Source: Streptomyces asoensis
Lineage (GTDB): Bacteria > Actinomycetota > Actinomycetes > Streptomycetales > Streptomycetaceae
Assembly: GCF_013085465.1 (NCBI RefSeq)
Contig: NZ_CP049838.1
Coordinates: 3,844,001-3,908,000 of the forward strand
DNA: 64,000 nt
Direction: 5' to 3'
The notes beneath the pieces are model-generated. The model ran no database searches. It was not told the origin of the DNA and saw only the letters and a program-made list of their open reading frames with translations. Position numbers and translations under genes: made by a program. Positions 40,959 to 50,275 of this stretch are shown here, piece after piece; position 1 is the stretch's first letter; each line of letters starts with the position of its first letter.

Positions 40959-42240
40959 GCTGGGCCTCCTCGGCCGCCTGCGCCGGCTTCTTCCCCCCGA
41001 CGACCGCCACGGTCGCGTTCTCGACGGCCGTGCGGATGTCGAGGTTCAGGAACTGGAAGCGGGGTGCGAGCAGCGTCTTCTTCGTCAGCCAGGGTGCGAC
41101 GGCCTTGAGGTCCGTGTTGGTGTAGTCGACGCCCTGGACGGTGACGTGCTGGCCGGTGCCGTTGGCGTAGACGCCCGCGTTGGCCGGGTCGCCGAGGAAC
41201 TCCAGGAAGGCGTAGGCGGCGGGCTGGACCTTCGAGGCGCTGTTCACGCCGAGGATGAAGGTGGTGTTGAAGACGCCCTCGTACTTCGCCTTCCCGGCCG
41301 CGGTGGTGATCGGCGCGAGGAGGTCGAAGGGGAACTTCGCGCCGAGCGCGCGTACGCCCGCCATCTGGAAGGAACCGGTGGCCAGCAGGCCCGCTCTGCC
41401 CTGTGCGAACAGTTGGGTGACGGCGTCCGTGGTGGAGCCGGTGGCGCGCGTCTGGAGGTACGGGACGAGCTGGGCGTACTGCTCCAGCGTGGTGAGGAAC
41501 CAGTCGTCGGTGACCTTGTAGGCGCCCGACTCGATCTTCGTGAACGCGTCGTCGGTGGGCGCGTTGTTCATGACCATCGTGTTGAGCAGCTGGCCCGCGT
41601 TGGCCGCGTCGCCGCCGGGCCAGGCGAGCGGGGTGTAGCCCTTGGTCTTCAGGTCGTCCAGCAGCTGGAGGAAACCGTCCCAGTCCGTCGGCGCGGCGGT
41701 GTGGCCCGCCTTGTCGAGGGCGTCGGTGTTGGCGAGCGGCATGTTGAAGACCAGCTGGTAGGGCAGCCCGTACTGCACGCCGGCCTGTGCGCCGGGGCCT
41801 ATGAGGTTCGCCCGGTAGTTGTCGACGGCGGCCGTGCCGGTCAGCGGCGCGTACACGCCGGCCCTGACGATCTGCTGGAACTGCGCGCCCCGGAACGCGG
41901 TGAACAGGTCACCGGTCTTCGAGCCCTGGATGCGACGCAGGGCGGTCGACTGGTAGTCGGCGGAGGGGGCGATGTCCTGCTCGACCCCGGCGTCCGGGTA
42001 CTTCCGCACGAACGCCTTGATCAGGTCGGCGATCACCGCCTTGTCCTCGGCCCGCCAGTGGGCGAAGGAGACGGTCCCCTCGGGGGTGCCGGAGGTGGCG
42101 AGGGCGGCGGGGGAGGCGCTGGAGGACGTCGCCCCCGAGCCGCCGCCGGGACCGGCGCAGGCGGCAGCGGCGAGGCCGAGGCCCGCGGCGCCGAACAGGC
42201 GGAGGGCTGCTCTTCTGTCGAGGGAACGGGGAGAGGACAT
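40933..42240 (-). CDS. Carbohydrate ABC importer substrate-binding lipoprotein
   Basis: A 435-residue extracytoplasmic solute-binding protein. The start SSPRSLDRRAALRLFGAAGL followed by GLAAAACAG combines a twin-arginine-like segment with a lipobox ending at Cys29. The mature protein has the MalE-like fold: VSFAHWRAEDKAVIADLIKAF, YDVNM-type domain boundaries and a C-terminal helix AAEEAQRVIDQKRA. The ATG at 42240 follows AAGGAA. It is the first structural gene of the importer and lies 160 bp after a short leader peptide and 55 bp after a LacI-type palindrome. The sugar is unknown. Confidence 0.92.
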   Translation of the reverse strand: MSSPRSLDRRAALRLFGAAGLGLAAAACAGPGGGSGATSSSASPAALATSGTPEGTVSFAHWRAEDKAVIADLIKAFVRKYPDAGVEQDIAPSADYQSTALRRIQGSKTGDLFTAFRGAQFQQIVRAGVYAPLTGTAAVDNYRANLIGPGAQAGVQYGLPYQLVFNMPLANTDALDKAGHTAAPTDWDGFLQLLDDLKTKGYTPLAWPGGDAANAGQLLNTMVMNNAPTDDAFTKIESGAYKVTDDWFLTTLEQYAQLVPYLQTRATGSTTDAVTQLFAQGRAGLLATGSFQMAGVRALGAKFPFDLLAPITTAAGKAKYEGVFNTTFILGVNSASKVQPAAYAFLEFLGDPANAGVYANGTGQHVTVQGVDYTNTDLKAVAPWLTKKTLLAPRFQFLNLDIRTAVENATVAVVGGKKPAQAAEEAQRVIDQKRA

Positions 42241-42295
42241 GGCGGGGTTCCTTAGGCGGGGTCGGGCGCACTCGCCGCACCGGATCGCTCGCGGA

Positions 42296-42307
42296 TGCAA
42301 CGTTGAA
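42296..42307. promoter_or_regulatory. LacI-type operator upstream of the importer
   Basis: TGCAACGTTGAA at 42296-42307 is centred on the perfect palindrome CAACGTTG (42298-42305). It lies between the leader peptide and the binding-protein gene, a position for either a promoter-proximal block or a roadblock. Confidence 0.65.
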
Positions 42308-42401
42308 TCACGTCGGAGACGGGACGCCGCGGGCGCACGACGAAAGGAGATACGGCAGAGGGGGGAAGAGGAAAGAAGGCGCCGGGAAAAGGGCGCGCGG
42401 G

Positions 42402-42476
42402 TCAGCTACACAGCGCGGTGGCGACCCTGAGCAGGTCGATGTGCGCGCGCTTCACGAGCTCGACACCGGATTCCAT
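42402..42476 (-). CDS. Leader peptide, cysteine-ending type, probably leaderless
   Basis: A 24-codon reading frame encoding MESGVELVKRAHIDLLRVATALCS. The core RAHIDLLRVATALC matches a family of short actinobacterial leader peptides of the form RxHxDLxRVxxALC that I know from upstream of sulfur and cysteine genes. The -10 element TATAGT (42485-42490, minus strand) is eight bases from the ATG, so the transcript should begin at or next to the start codon. Just after it GGGTC-GC...GC-t-GACCC can pair around the Cys codon, a possible attenuation structure. The downstream genes are a sugar ABC importer, which is unexpected for this leader type. Confidence 0.75.
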   Translation of the reverse strand: MESGVELVKRAHIDLLRVATALCS

Positions 42477-42484
42477 GAGGCGGG

Positions 42485-42490
42485 ACTATA
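42485..42490 (-). promoter_or_regulatory. -10 element of the leader-peptide promoter
   Basis: TATAGT on the minus strand, eight bases before the leader ATG. No convincing -35 box was found at the normal distance; TTCACC sits too close, at 42500-42505. Confidence 0.6.
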
Positions 42491-42510
42491 CACACCACCG
42501 GTGAACGACA

Positions 42511-42546
42511 CGACGGCCGACCGGCAGGTGAGCCGGCCGGCCGTCG
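42511..42546 (-). terminator. Terminator of the S37 peptidase gene
   Basis: A 15-bp stem with one mismatch: CGACGGCCGACCGGC (42511-42525) and GCCGGCCGGCCGTCG (42532-42546), 6-nt loop. It lies 30 bp after the peptidase stop and insulates the leader-peptide promoter. Confidence 0.75.
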
Positions 42547-42575
42547 GGGCCGCTGTGCGCGGGGAGTTCACGGTG

Positions 42576-44006
42576 TCACGGGCGCAGCGCGGGCTCCCGC
42601 TCCACGTCCCGGACGTCCAGCTTCGCGTCGAACTTCGCCAGTGGCTCTGCCTGCGAGACGGCGGTCGGCGCGACGCCCGCCCAGGCCAGGATCCGGGCCG
42701 TGGCCAGCGTCTTCTGGTCGGCGACCAGGCCGGCGACGTTCGCGCCGTGGTTCAGGCCGGGGGCCGTGAAGACATAGCTGTCCTTCGCGCCCTTGCCGAG
42801 CCGGAAGCGTTCCGCGCCCCACGGGTCGTTCTGGCCGTAGACGAAGAGCATGTGATGGGCGTTGTGCTTCACCCAGGTGTCCACGTCACGCATCGCCCGC
42901 GGCTGGAACTTCATGGTGATGTCGCGGGGGACGAAGTTCCGCGGGGGCTGGTAGCCGTAGCGGATGTACTTCTTCTCGATGGACGGGAAGTGGATGGTGG
43001 GGGCGCCCAGTTGGGTGCCCGCCTGGTAGTAGTACGGGGTGTACGGGGTCAGGCCCTGGTCCGTGTAGAACGAGAAGCCCGAGATGGTGTCGATGGACGT
43101 CCAGATCTCGTCGTCCGTCGCCGTGGCCGCGTCTCCCGGGATCGACTCGCAGTCGGACAGCAGGCTGTACTGCCAGAAGCCCCAGACGTAGTCGAGGACG
43201 ACCGCCTCGTAGGCGCGGTCCAGGCCGCCGATGGTGTCGAAGGTGAAGCCCTCCGCGGCCGCGTAGTCCGCGTACTTCTTCTCCAGCGGCTCCCGGCGCA
43301 CCAGCGCCTCGCGCTGTACGGCGTTGAGGCGGTCGCGGCACTCCTTGGTGCCGACGCTCGCGAAGAAGCGGTCGTAGGCGGAGTCCTCGTCGTTGACGAC
43401 GTCGTTCGGGGCCACGTAGGCCACCACGCCGTCCATGTCCCTGGGGTAGAAGCGCTCGTAGTACGTCGCTGTCATGCCGCCCTTGGAGCCGCCCGTGGAG
43501 ATCCAGTTCTTGGTGTAGATCTTCTTCAGTGCCTTGAAGATGCGGTGCTGGTCGCTCGCCGCCTGCCAGATGTCCAGCTTGGACCAGTCGGCCGGGTCGG
43601 GGCGGGAGGGCGTGAAGAAGCGGTACTCCATGGAGACCTGGTTGCCGTCCACGATCTGGGTGGGCTCGCGGCGGCTGGGGGTGGTGGAGACGTTGTAGCC
43701 GCCGGTGTAGAAGACCGTGGGGCGCGCGGTGTCCTTGTGCAGCACGGTGATCCGCTGCTGGAACGTGCCCTTGGCGGGGTGCCGGTGGTCCACCGGCTGG
43801 GTGTAGTTCAGGACGAAGTAGCGGTAGCCGGGGTACGGCTTCTCCTCGACCAGGCTCATACCCGGTACGGCGAGGAGCCGGTCCTTGATGTCCGTGCCGG
43901 CGGTGGCCTTGGGCTCGGCGGCGGTGGCCGCCCCTGCCGTGGCCGCCGAGCTCAAGGTGCCTATGAGCACCGTGAGCGCCAGCAGCCATCTGAGCGCCTT
44001 GCGCAT
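42576..44006 (-). CDS. Secreted S37-family prolyl aminopeptidase (PS-10-like)
   Basis: A 476-residue exported serine peptidase. A signal peptide MRKALRWLLALTVLIGTLSSA ends near residue 35 at AATAAEP. The nucleophile elbow is STGGSKGGMTATYYERF; downstream acid and His positions are in FVYGQNDPWGAERF and TAPGLNHGANV. These match the peptidase S37 family of Streptomyces tripeptidyl aminopeptidases, which cleave N-terminal tri- or tetrapeptides ending in Pro. GGGAGGGTG before the ATG at 44006 sets the start. It stands alone and is followed by a strong terminator. Confidence 0.9.
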   Translation of the reverse strand: MRKALRWLLALTVLIGTLSSAATAGAATAAEPKATAGTDIKDRLLAVPGMSLVEEKPYPGYRYFVLNYTQPVDHRHPAKGTFQQRITVLHKDTARPTVFYTGGYNVSTTPSRREPTQIVDGNQVSMEYRFFTPSRPDPADWSKLDIWQAASDQHRIFKALKKIYTKNWISTGGSKGGMTATYYERFYPRDMDGVVAYVAPNDVVNDEDSAYDRFFASVGTKECRDRLNAVQREALVRREPLEKKYADYAAAEGFTFDTIGGLDRAYEAVVLDYVWGFWQYSLLSDCESIPGDAATATDDEIWTSIDTISGFSFYTDQGLTPYTPYYYQAGTQLGAPTIHFPSIEKKYIRYGYQPPRNFVPRDITMKFQPRAMRDVDTWVKHNAHHMLFVYGQNDPWGAERFRLGKGAKDSYVFTAPGLNHGANVAGLVADQKTLATARILAWAGVAPTAVSQAEPLAKFDAKLDVRDVEREPALRP

Positions 44007-44115
44007 GCGCGTGCACCCTCCCTGTGAGACAGATGTGCGTCGCCGGAAGCTATCGGAGCAACACCCGTCACACCAGAGGGGGTTGACGGACCGTGCGGTC
44101 ACGTCGCAGGCCGAC

Positions 44116-44499
44116 TCAGCAGAGGATCCAGCCCGAGCGGTACGAACCGCCGGCCACCGCGCCCGTCACCCGCACACACCGGTGCCCCGCGTAGACCCTG
44201 GCCGACGGGGAACTACGCGTGTGCTTCCTCGACTTCGACACGGCGACATGGCCGCGCGCCTGCACGCTCACCGAGATCAGCCGCTTGGTGCCGGGGTTCT
44301 TCTGGACGGTGAAGGCGCAGACGTAGCCACCGTCCTTGTAGACCAGCACGGAGCCGGTGGAGAAGGACAGCGTCCGCACCTTCCGGCCCGTGCAGGACGA
44401 GGCGGAGGTCGCGGCCTGGGCGCTGCCCGGCGCGACGACGGCGAGCAGCCCCGACACGATCAGCAGGACCAGCCCGAGCACCAACCGCCGGACTGTCAC
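44116..44499 (-). CDS. Small secreted protein of unknown function
   Basis: A 127-residue protein with a signal peptide (RRLVLGLVLLIVSGLLAVVA, cut near SAQAA). The mature part has about 90 residues with three or four cysteines, strands such as SVLVYKDGGYVCAFTVQK and a basic middle (SKSRKHTRSSPSAR). It resembles small Streptomyces exported proteins of no known function. The start GTG (44499) is chosen because the signal peptide begins there. Upstream lies the array of duplicated ABC-exporter tails, so its promoter must lie in or beside those repeats. Confidence 0.75.
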   Translation of the reverse strand: MTVRRLVLGLVLLIVSGLLAVVAPGSAQAATSASSCTGRKVRTLSFSTGSVLVYKDGGYVCAFTVQKNPGTKRLISVSVQARGHVAVSKSRKHTRSSPSARVYAGHRCVRVTGAVAGGSYRSGWILC

Positions 44500-44602
44500 G
44501 CTTCTCGCACCTGTGCCCACGGTCCCCGCCCCTCCCACGTCCGCCGTACACCCGATCGCCGTACCGATGTACGGACGCACGACACCCGCCGAATGGTTGC
44601 CC

Positions 44603-45309
44603 TCACACCGCCGCGGGCTCGTCCTCGCCGACGAAAGTGCGCCACAGGCGGGCATACCGTCCGCCCAGGGCCAGGAGAGCGTCATGGGTGCCGTCCTCGA
44701 CGACCCGGCCGTGGGCTGAACCTCCCACTGTCGCCCTCACACCGCTCGGCCCTGGCGGGCCTCCCGGGCTTCGGGACGACCGGCCGGACTCCATCCGGCT
44801 CGCCGACCCGCCGACAAGGCCCCCGGCCACGACACACCGGCGCCCTCACACCGCCGCGGGCTCATCCTCCCCGACGAAAGTGCGCCACAGGCGGGCATGC
44901 GTCATGGGTGCCGTCCTCGACGACCCGGCCATGGGCTGAACCTCCCACTGTCGCCCTCACACCGCTCGGCCCTGGCGGGCCTCCCGGGCTTCGGGACGAC
45001 CGGCCGGACTCCATCCGGCTCGCCGACCCGCCGACAAGGCCCCCGGCCACGACACACCGGCGCCCTCACACCGCAGCGGGCTCGTCCTCGCCGACGAAAG
45101 TGCGCCACAGGCGGGCATACCGTCCGCCCAGGGCCAGGAGAGCGTCATGGGTGCCGTCCTCGACGACCCGGCCGTGGGCTGAACCTCCCACTGTCGCCCT
45201 CACACCGCTCGGCCCTGGCGGGCCTCCCGGGCTTCGGGACGACCGGCCGGACTCCATCCGGCTCGCCGACCCGCCGACAAGGCCCCCCGGCCACGACACA
45301 CCGGCGCCC
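44603..45309 (-). repeat. Three tandem copies of the ABC-exporter 3' end
   Basis: Three direct repeats start at 44603, 44846 and 45066 (lengths 243, 220 and 244 bp), directly after the live exporter 3' end at 45310. Each holds about 111 bp equal to the exporter's last 36 codons and stop, then a near-identical spacer of about 130 bp. On the minus strand the first and third copies still encode the tail from [14 protein letters not shown] to GEDEPAAV; the middle one has a 23-bp deletion. Against the live tail the copies share one replacement (Gln to Arg), and every other substitution I found is synonymous (Ala, Gly, Asp and His codons). The spacers contain a 6-bp hairpin GCCGGA-ctcca-TCCGGC. Confidence 0.9.
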
Positions 45310-48300
45310 TCACACCGCCGCGGGCTCGTCCTCCCCGACGAAAGTGCGCCACAGGCGGGCATACCGTCCGCCCAGGGCCAGGAGAGCGTCATGGGTGCCG
45401 TCCTCGACGACCTGGCCGTGGTCCATGACCACGACTCGGTCCGCTCGGGCGGCGGTGGTCAGGCGGTGGGCCACGACCAGTGTGGTGCGGCGGCCGGCCA
45501 GGCGGTCCGTGGCCTGGTTGACCTGGGCTTCCGTGGCCAGGTCGAGGGCGGCCGTCGCCTCGTCGAGGAGCAGGACGTCCGGGTCGACGAGCTCGGCGCG
45601 GGCCAGCGCGATCAGCTGGCGCTGGCCGGCGGAGAGGTTGCGGCCGCGCTCGGCGACCTCGTGGAGGTAGCCGCCGTCGAGGGTGGCGATCATCTCGTGC
45701 GCGCCGACCGACCGCGCCGCCGCCTCCACCTCCGCGTCGGTGGCGTCGGGCCGGCCGTAGGCGATGGCGTCGCGGACGGTGCCGGGGAAGAGGTACGCCT
45801 CCTGCGGGACGACGCCCAGCCGGTGGCGGTACGAGGTGAGGTCGAGGGCGCGCAGGTCCGTGCCGTCGACGGTGACCCGGCCGCCGGTGGGGTCGTAGAA
45901 CCGGGCCACCAGCTTGACCAGGGTCGACTTGCCCGCGCCGGTCTCGCCGACGAAGGCGACCGTCTGGCCGGCCGGGATGCGCAGCTCGATGCCGGTCAGG
46001 GCCTCTTCCTCGGCGCCGTACTTGAAGTGCACGTCCTCGAAGGCGATCTCGCCGCGCAGCGAGAGGACCTCCTCCGGCTCGTCGGCGGACTTCGTGGACG
46101 TCGGCTCCCGGAGCAGCTCCTGGATCCGGCCCAGGGAGACGGTCGCCTGCTGGTAGCCGTCGAAGACCTGGGAGAGCTGCTGGACGGGGGCGAAGAACAG
46201 GTCGATGTAGAGGAGGTACGCGACCAGCGCGCCGGTGGTGAGGGTCGCCGCGTCCACCCGGCCGGCGCCCGCGATCAGGACCGCCGCCGCCGCGACCGAC
46301 GACAGCAGCTGCACGAACGGGAAGTAGATCGAGATCAGCCACTGGCCCCGGATGCGCGCCGCGCGGTAGCTGTCGCTGCGCTCCGCGAACCGTGCCGCGC
46401 CGTCCCGCTCGCGCCCGAAGGCCTGCACGATCCTGAGCCCGGACACCGACTCCTGGAGGTCGGCGTTGACGGTCGACACCCGCTCGCGGGCCAGCTCGTA
46501 CGCCTTCACGCTCGCCCGGCGGAAGAAGTACGTGGCGACGACCAGGGGCGGGAGCGTGGCGAAGACGACCAGCGCGAGCTGTACGTCGATGACCAGCAGC
46601 GCGCCCATGATGCCGAAGAAGGTGACGACCGAGACGAAGGCCGTGACCAGGCCGGTCTGGAGGAAGGTGGAGAGGGCGTCGACGTCCGTCGTCATCCTCG
46701 TCATGATCCGGCCGGTCAGCTCCCGCTCGTAGTAGTCGAGTCCGAGACGCTGGAGCTGGGCGAAGATCTTCAGCCGGAGGGTGTAGAGGACGCGCTCGCC
46801 GGTACGGCCGGTCATCCGGATCTCGCCGGTCTGCGCGACCCACTGCACCAGCACGGCGAGCAGCGCGAGCAGCGAGGCCGCCCAGACGGCACCCAGCGCC
46901 GCCCGGGTCACGCCCTGGTCGATGCCGTGCCGGATCATCACCGGCAGCAGCAGACTCGTCCCGGCGTCGACGGCGACCAGGCCGAGGCTGACGAGAAGGG
47001 GCGCGCCGAAGCCGCGCAGCAGCCTGCGCAGGCCGTAGGACGCCTCCGGCCGGACCGCCTGCCGCTCGTCGACGTCGGGGGTGTCGACGAGCGGCGGCAG
47101 CGCCTCGATCTGGGCGAGCAGCTCGGGGGTGGCCGGCATCCCGGAGAGGGCGGTGTCCTTCGGCTCCCGGTCGCCGGTCCACAGCCGGGGGGTCACCCCG
47201 CGCTCGGCGTCGAACTCGGCGTCCAGTTCGTCGCGGACGGAGGTGTCCTCGCCCGGCACCACCGGCTGGGTGTGGCCGGGCGAGACCCCGCCGAGCTCGT
47301 CGGGGTCGGTGAGCAGGCGGCGGTAGAGCGCGGAGCGCTCCTGGAGCTCCTCGTGGGTACCGAGATCGGCGAGACGGCCGGCGTCCAGGACGGCGATGCG
47401 GTCGGCGAGGTTGAGGGTGGAGCGGCGGTGGGCGATGAGGAGCGTGGTGCGGCCCTGCATCACCTGTTTCAGGGCCTCGTGGATCTCGTGCTCGACCGCC
47501 GCGTCCACGGCGGAGGTCGCGTCGTCGAGGACCAGCAGGCGCGGGTCGGTGAGGATCGCCCGGGCGAGCGCGACCCGCTGGCGCTGGCCGCCGGAGAGGG
47601 TGAGGCCGTGTTCGCCGACCGTCGTGTCGTAGCCCTGGGGCAGCTCGGCGATGAACCGGTCGGCCTGGGCGGCGCGGGCGGCCGCCTCGATCTGCTCCTG
47701 GGTGGCTTCGGGACGGCCGTACGCGATGTTGGCGCGGACCGTGTCGGAGAAGAGGAACGAGTCCTCGGGGACCAGACCGATCGCGGCGCGCAGCGAGTCG
47801 AGGGTGAGCTCGCGGACGTCGTGGCCGCCGATGAGGACGGCGCCCCGGCTGACGTCGTAGAAGCGGGGCAGCAGGAGGGAGACGGTGGACTTGCCGGAGC
47901 CGGAGGAGCCCACCACCGCGAGGGTCTCGCCGGGGCGGATCTCGAAGGTGAGGCCGTCGAGGACGGGCCGGCCGGGGTCGTAGCCGAAGGTCACGTCGTC
48001 GAACTCGACGGTGGCGGGGGCGTCGGCGGGCAGTTCCTTGGTGCCGTCCTTCATCGACGGTTCGGTGTCGATCAGCTCCAGGACGCGTTCGGTGCCGGCG
48101 CGGGCCTGCTGGCCGACCGTGAGGACCACGGCGAGCATCCGTACCGGGCCGACGAGCTGGGCGAGGTAGGTGGAGAACGCGACGAAGGTGCCGAGGGTGA
48201 TGTGGCCGCGCACGGCCAGCCAGCCGCCGAGCGCCAGCATGGCGACCTGGCCGAGGGCGGGGACGGCCTGGAGGGCGGGGGTGTAGGCCGAGTTCAGGCG

Positions 48301-49029
48301 GATCGTGCGCAGCCGGCCGGCGAAGAGCCGGCGGCCGACCTCGCGCAGTTTGCCGGTCTCCTGGTCCTCCTGGCCGAAGCCCTTCACGACCCGTACGCCG
48401 CTGACGGCTCCGTCGACCACACCCGCGACGCCCGCCGCCTGGGCCTGGGCGTACCAGGTGGCGGGGTGGAGCTTGGTACGGCTGCGCCTGGCGATGTACG
48501 CGAGGGCGGGTGCCACGGCGAGGGCGACCAGGGTGAGCGGGAGGGACAGCCAGGCCATGACGACCAGGGAGATCAGGAAGAGGAGCAGGTTCCCGATCGT
48601 CATCGGGAGCATGAAGAGCAGACCCTGGATGAGCTGGAGGTCGCTGGTGGCGCGGCCCACGACCTGGCCGGTGGACAGCTCGTCCTGACGCCGGCCGTCG
48701 AGGCGGGTGATCGTCTCGAACATCTCGGTCCGCAGGTCGTGCTGGACGTCGAGGGCGAGGCGGCCGCCGTAGTAGCGGCGGACGTAGGTGAGGACGTAGA
48801 CGAGTACGGCGGCGGCGAGCAGGGCTCCGGCCCACAGGCCCATGCCCCGGGTGTGGTCGCCGATCACATCGTCGATGATCACCTTGGTGACCAGCGGGAC
48901 CAGTGCCAGGACGGCCATGCCGGCGAGCGAGGAGCCGAGCGCGAGCACCACGTTCGTCGGGTGGCGCCAGGCGTACCCGGCCAGTCTGCGCGCCCAACCT
49001 CGCCGCTGCTCCCCCTGCTGCACTGCCAC
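45310..49029 (-). CDS. Double-length ABC exporter (TMD-NBD-TMD-NBD)
   Basis: A 1239-residue fusion of two half exporters. The first half has Walker [11 protein letters not shown], signature [15 protein letters not shown] and Walker [13 protein letters not shown], where Asp replaces the catalytic Glu. The second has [28 protein letters not shown] and [11 protein letters not shown], with an intact Glu. One ATP site is therefore degenerate, as in known heterodimeric multidrug exporters. Each half has six membrane helices. The GTG at 49029 follows GGAAGG. It may export drugs or a metabolite. Its last 36 codons are repeated three more times downstream. Confidence 0.95.
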   Translation of the reverse strand: MAVQQGEQRRGWARRLAGYAWRHPTNVVLALGSSLAGMAVLALVPLVTKVIIDDVIGDHTRGMGLWAGALLAAAVLVYVLTYVRRYYGGRLALDVQHDLRTEMFETITRLDGRRQDELSTGQVVGRATSDLQLIQGLLFMLPMTIGNLLLFLISLVVMAWLSLPLTLVALAVAPALAYIARRSRTKLHPATWYAQAQAAGVAGVVDGAVSGVRVVKGFGQEDQETGKLREVGRRLFAGRLRTIRLNSAYTPALQAVPALGQVAMLALGGWLAVRGHITLGTFVAFSTYLAQLVGPVRMLAVVLTVGQQARAGTERVLELIDTEPSMKDGTKELPADAPATVEFDDVTFGYDPGRPVLDGLTFEIRPGETLAVVGSSGSGKSTVSLLLPRFYDVSRGAVLIGGHDVRELTLDSLRAAIGLVPEDSFLFSDTVRANIAYGRPEATQEQIEAAARAAQADRFIAELPQGYDTTVGEHGLTLSGGQRQRVALARAILTDPRLLVLDDATSAVDAAVEHEIHEALKQVMQGRTTLLIAHRRSTLNLADRIAVLDAGRLADLGTHEELQERSALYRRLLTDPDELGGVSPGHTQPVVPGEDTSVRDELDAEFDAERGVTPRLWTGDREPKDTALSGMPATPELLAQIEALPPLVDTPDVDERQAVRPEASYGLRRLLRGFGAPLLVSLGLVAVDAGTSLLLPVMIRHGIDQGVTRAALGAVWAASLLALLAVLVQWVAQTGEIRMTGRTGERVLYTLRLKIFAQLQRLGLDYYERELTGRIMTRMTTDVDALSTFLQTGLVTAFVSVVTFFGIMGALLVIDVQLALVVFATLPPLVVATYFFRRASVKAYELARERVSTVNADLQESVSGLRIVQAFGRERDGAARFAERSDSYRAARIRGQWLISIYFPFVQLLSSVAAAAVLIAGAGRVDAATLTTGALVAYLLYIDLFFAPVQQLSQVFDGYQQATVSLGRIQELLREPTSTKSADEPEEVLSLRGEIAFEDVHFKYGAEEEALTGIELRIPAGQTVAFVGETGAGKSTLVKLVARFYDPTGGRVTVDGTDLRALDLTSYRHRLGVVPQEAYLFPGTVRDAIAYGRPDATDAEVEAAARSVGAHEMIATLDGGYLHEVAERGRNLSAGQRQLIALARAELVDPDVLLLDEATAALDLATEAQVNQATDRLAGRRTTLVVAHRLTTAARADRVVVMDHGQVVEDGTHDALLALGGRYARLWRTFVGEDEPAAV

Positions 49030-49159
49030 GCCGGCGCCTTCCTGTCGTCCCAGTCGTCCTGGTCTGCCGGAAGGCACCAACGCCGAAGGAAGCGGATTTC
49101 ATCCCTCCGCAACAATCGGGGACACACGGTCACAGCCGGTCAGCGGCGGTCGGACCCGG

Positions 49160-50218
49160 TCAGACGCGTACGCGCAGCCGGTAGAAGCGGGTCGTCTGCG
49201 CCGCGTTCTGGTTGTCGTCGCTGACCAGGAGCACCTCCAGGCGGCCCTTGGCGCGGCCGGTGATCACCATGCCCTCGATGTTGTCGAGCAGCGGGTTCGG
49301 CTGGGGCTGCTTGGCGGTCGCTCCCCGTGACGGGCAGTTCACGATGTCGGCGAGGAGGGTCTTCTTCACCAGGCGCACGCCGTCCTGGCCGGTGAGGTTC
49401 GCGACGCCGCCGGTGTCCGTGGCGTGGCGGGGGTCGGCCAGGTAGAGGCGGACCGTGTTGCCGACGCCGGTGGTGAAGCCGCGCTCCAGGACGAGGAGCC
49501 GACCGTCGGGCAGGGCCTGGACCTCGGGGACGCCGAGGCCGGAGTCGGCGCGGTAGCCGTACTGGGCCGAGAGCGCGAACCGGCCGTGCTGCCGCCGCCA
49601 GGTCTGGAAGCGGACGATGCCGGTGCTGTCGCCGGAGATCGCGTACTCCATCGACGCGAGGAGGGTGCGCCCGCCCGGCAGCAGCGTCAGGCCCTCGAAG
49701 GTCTGGTTGGACGTGGCGCGGCCGGCCGGGGCGACGAGGAGCGAGGACGGGACCGGGAGGCGGTCGAGGATCCTGCCGTCACGGCTGTAGCGGCGGATGG
49801 ACGGCTCGGTCTCGGAGGTGATCAGCCGGGTGCCGTCCCGGTCGATGGCGAGACCCTCGCTGTCGAGTGCGGCGCCGCTCTCGTCGGCGAGCGGGACGAC
49901 CGACTTCGGGGCGAGCGTCTTGGCGTCCAGGCCGAAGAGCGAGGAGCGGTCGGACAGTGCGGCGAGGGAGCCGTCCCGGTCCAGGGCGAGCGCGGAGAAG
50001 TTGCCGACGAAGGTGCCGTCGAAGGTCGTCTTGTCGAGGGCGTCGGAGAAGCCGTCGAGGGAGACGGCCGGTGAACAGGCGTTGCTCGTGGCCGTGCCGG
50101 TGGCTGTGCTCGTGGCCGTGCCGGTGGCCGGGTGGGCGTTCGCGGGCCCGGCGGCGGTGAGAGTGGTGGCCGCCGCCAGGCCGGCGGTGAGGGTGGCGAG
50201 TACGGTTCGCAGGCGCAT
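49160..50218 (-). CDS. Secreted esterase-like protein of the phytase-like family
   Basis: A 352-residue exported protein. The signal peptide MRLRTVLATLTAGLAAATTL ends near AGPANA, followed by a Thr/Ala/Ser repeat linker (about 45-60). The rest is a beta-propeller-like fold of the 'esterase-like activity of phytase' family: FSALALDRDGSLAALSDRSS, ALDSEGLAIDRDGTRLI, QTFEGLTLLPGGRTLLASME, PLLDNIEGMVI and LLVSDDNQN. These acidic loops may bind calcium. The family may release phosphate or esters, but activity is not certain. The ATG at 50218 is preferred because the signal peptide begins there. Confidence 0.85.
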   Translation of the reverse strand: MRLRTVLATLTAGLAAATTLTAAGPANAHPATGTATSTATGTATSNACSPAVSLDGFSDALDKTTFDGTFVGNFSALALDRDGSLAALSDRSSLFGLDAKTLAPKSVVPLADESGAALDSEGLAIDRDGTRLITSETEPSIRRYSRDGRILDRLPVPSSLLVAPAGRATSNQTFEGLTLLPGGRTLLASMEYAISGDSTGIVRFQTWRRQHGRFALSAQYGYRADSGLGVPEVQALPDGRLLVLERGFTTGVGNTVRLYLADPRHATDTGGVANLTGQDGVRLVKKTLLADIVNCPSRGATAKQPQPNPLLDNIEGMVITGRAKGRLEVLLVSDDNQNAAQTTRFYRLRVRV

Positions 50219-50275
50219 GGGCGTCACCGTAGATCGGGTCGGTGACGTGCGGTGGGACACCGCGTAAAGGCTCGT

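Noticed and set aside
44603..45392. Small minus-strand frames encoding exporter-like tails as separate genes
   Set aside because: They encode only the last 36 residues of the exporter plus spacer sequence, with no start or ribosome site; treated as duplicated gene ends.
43885..49224. A plus-strand open frame of nearly 1800 codons opposite the ABC exporter
   Set aside because: It is antisense to a clear 1239-residue exporter with intact motifs; long open shadow frames are normal in DNA of this GC content, and its translation is low-complexity with no family features.
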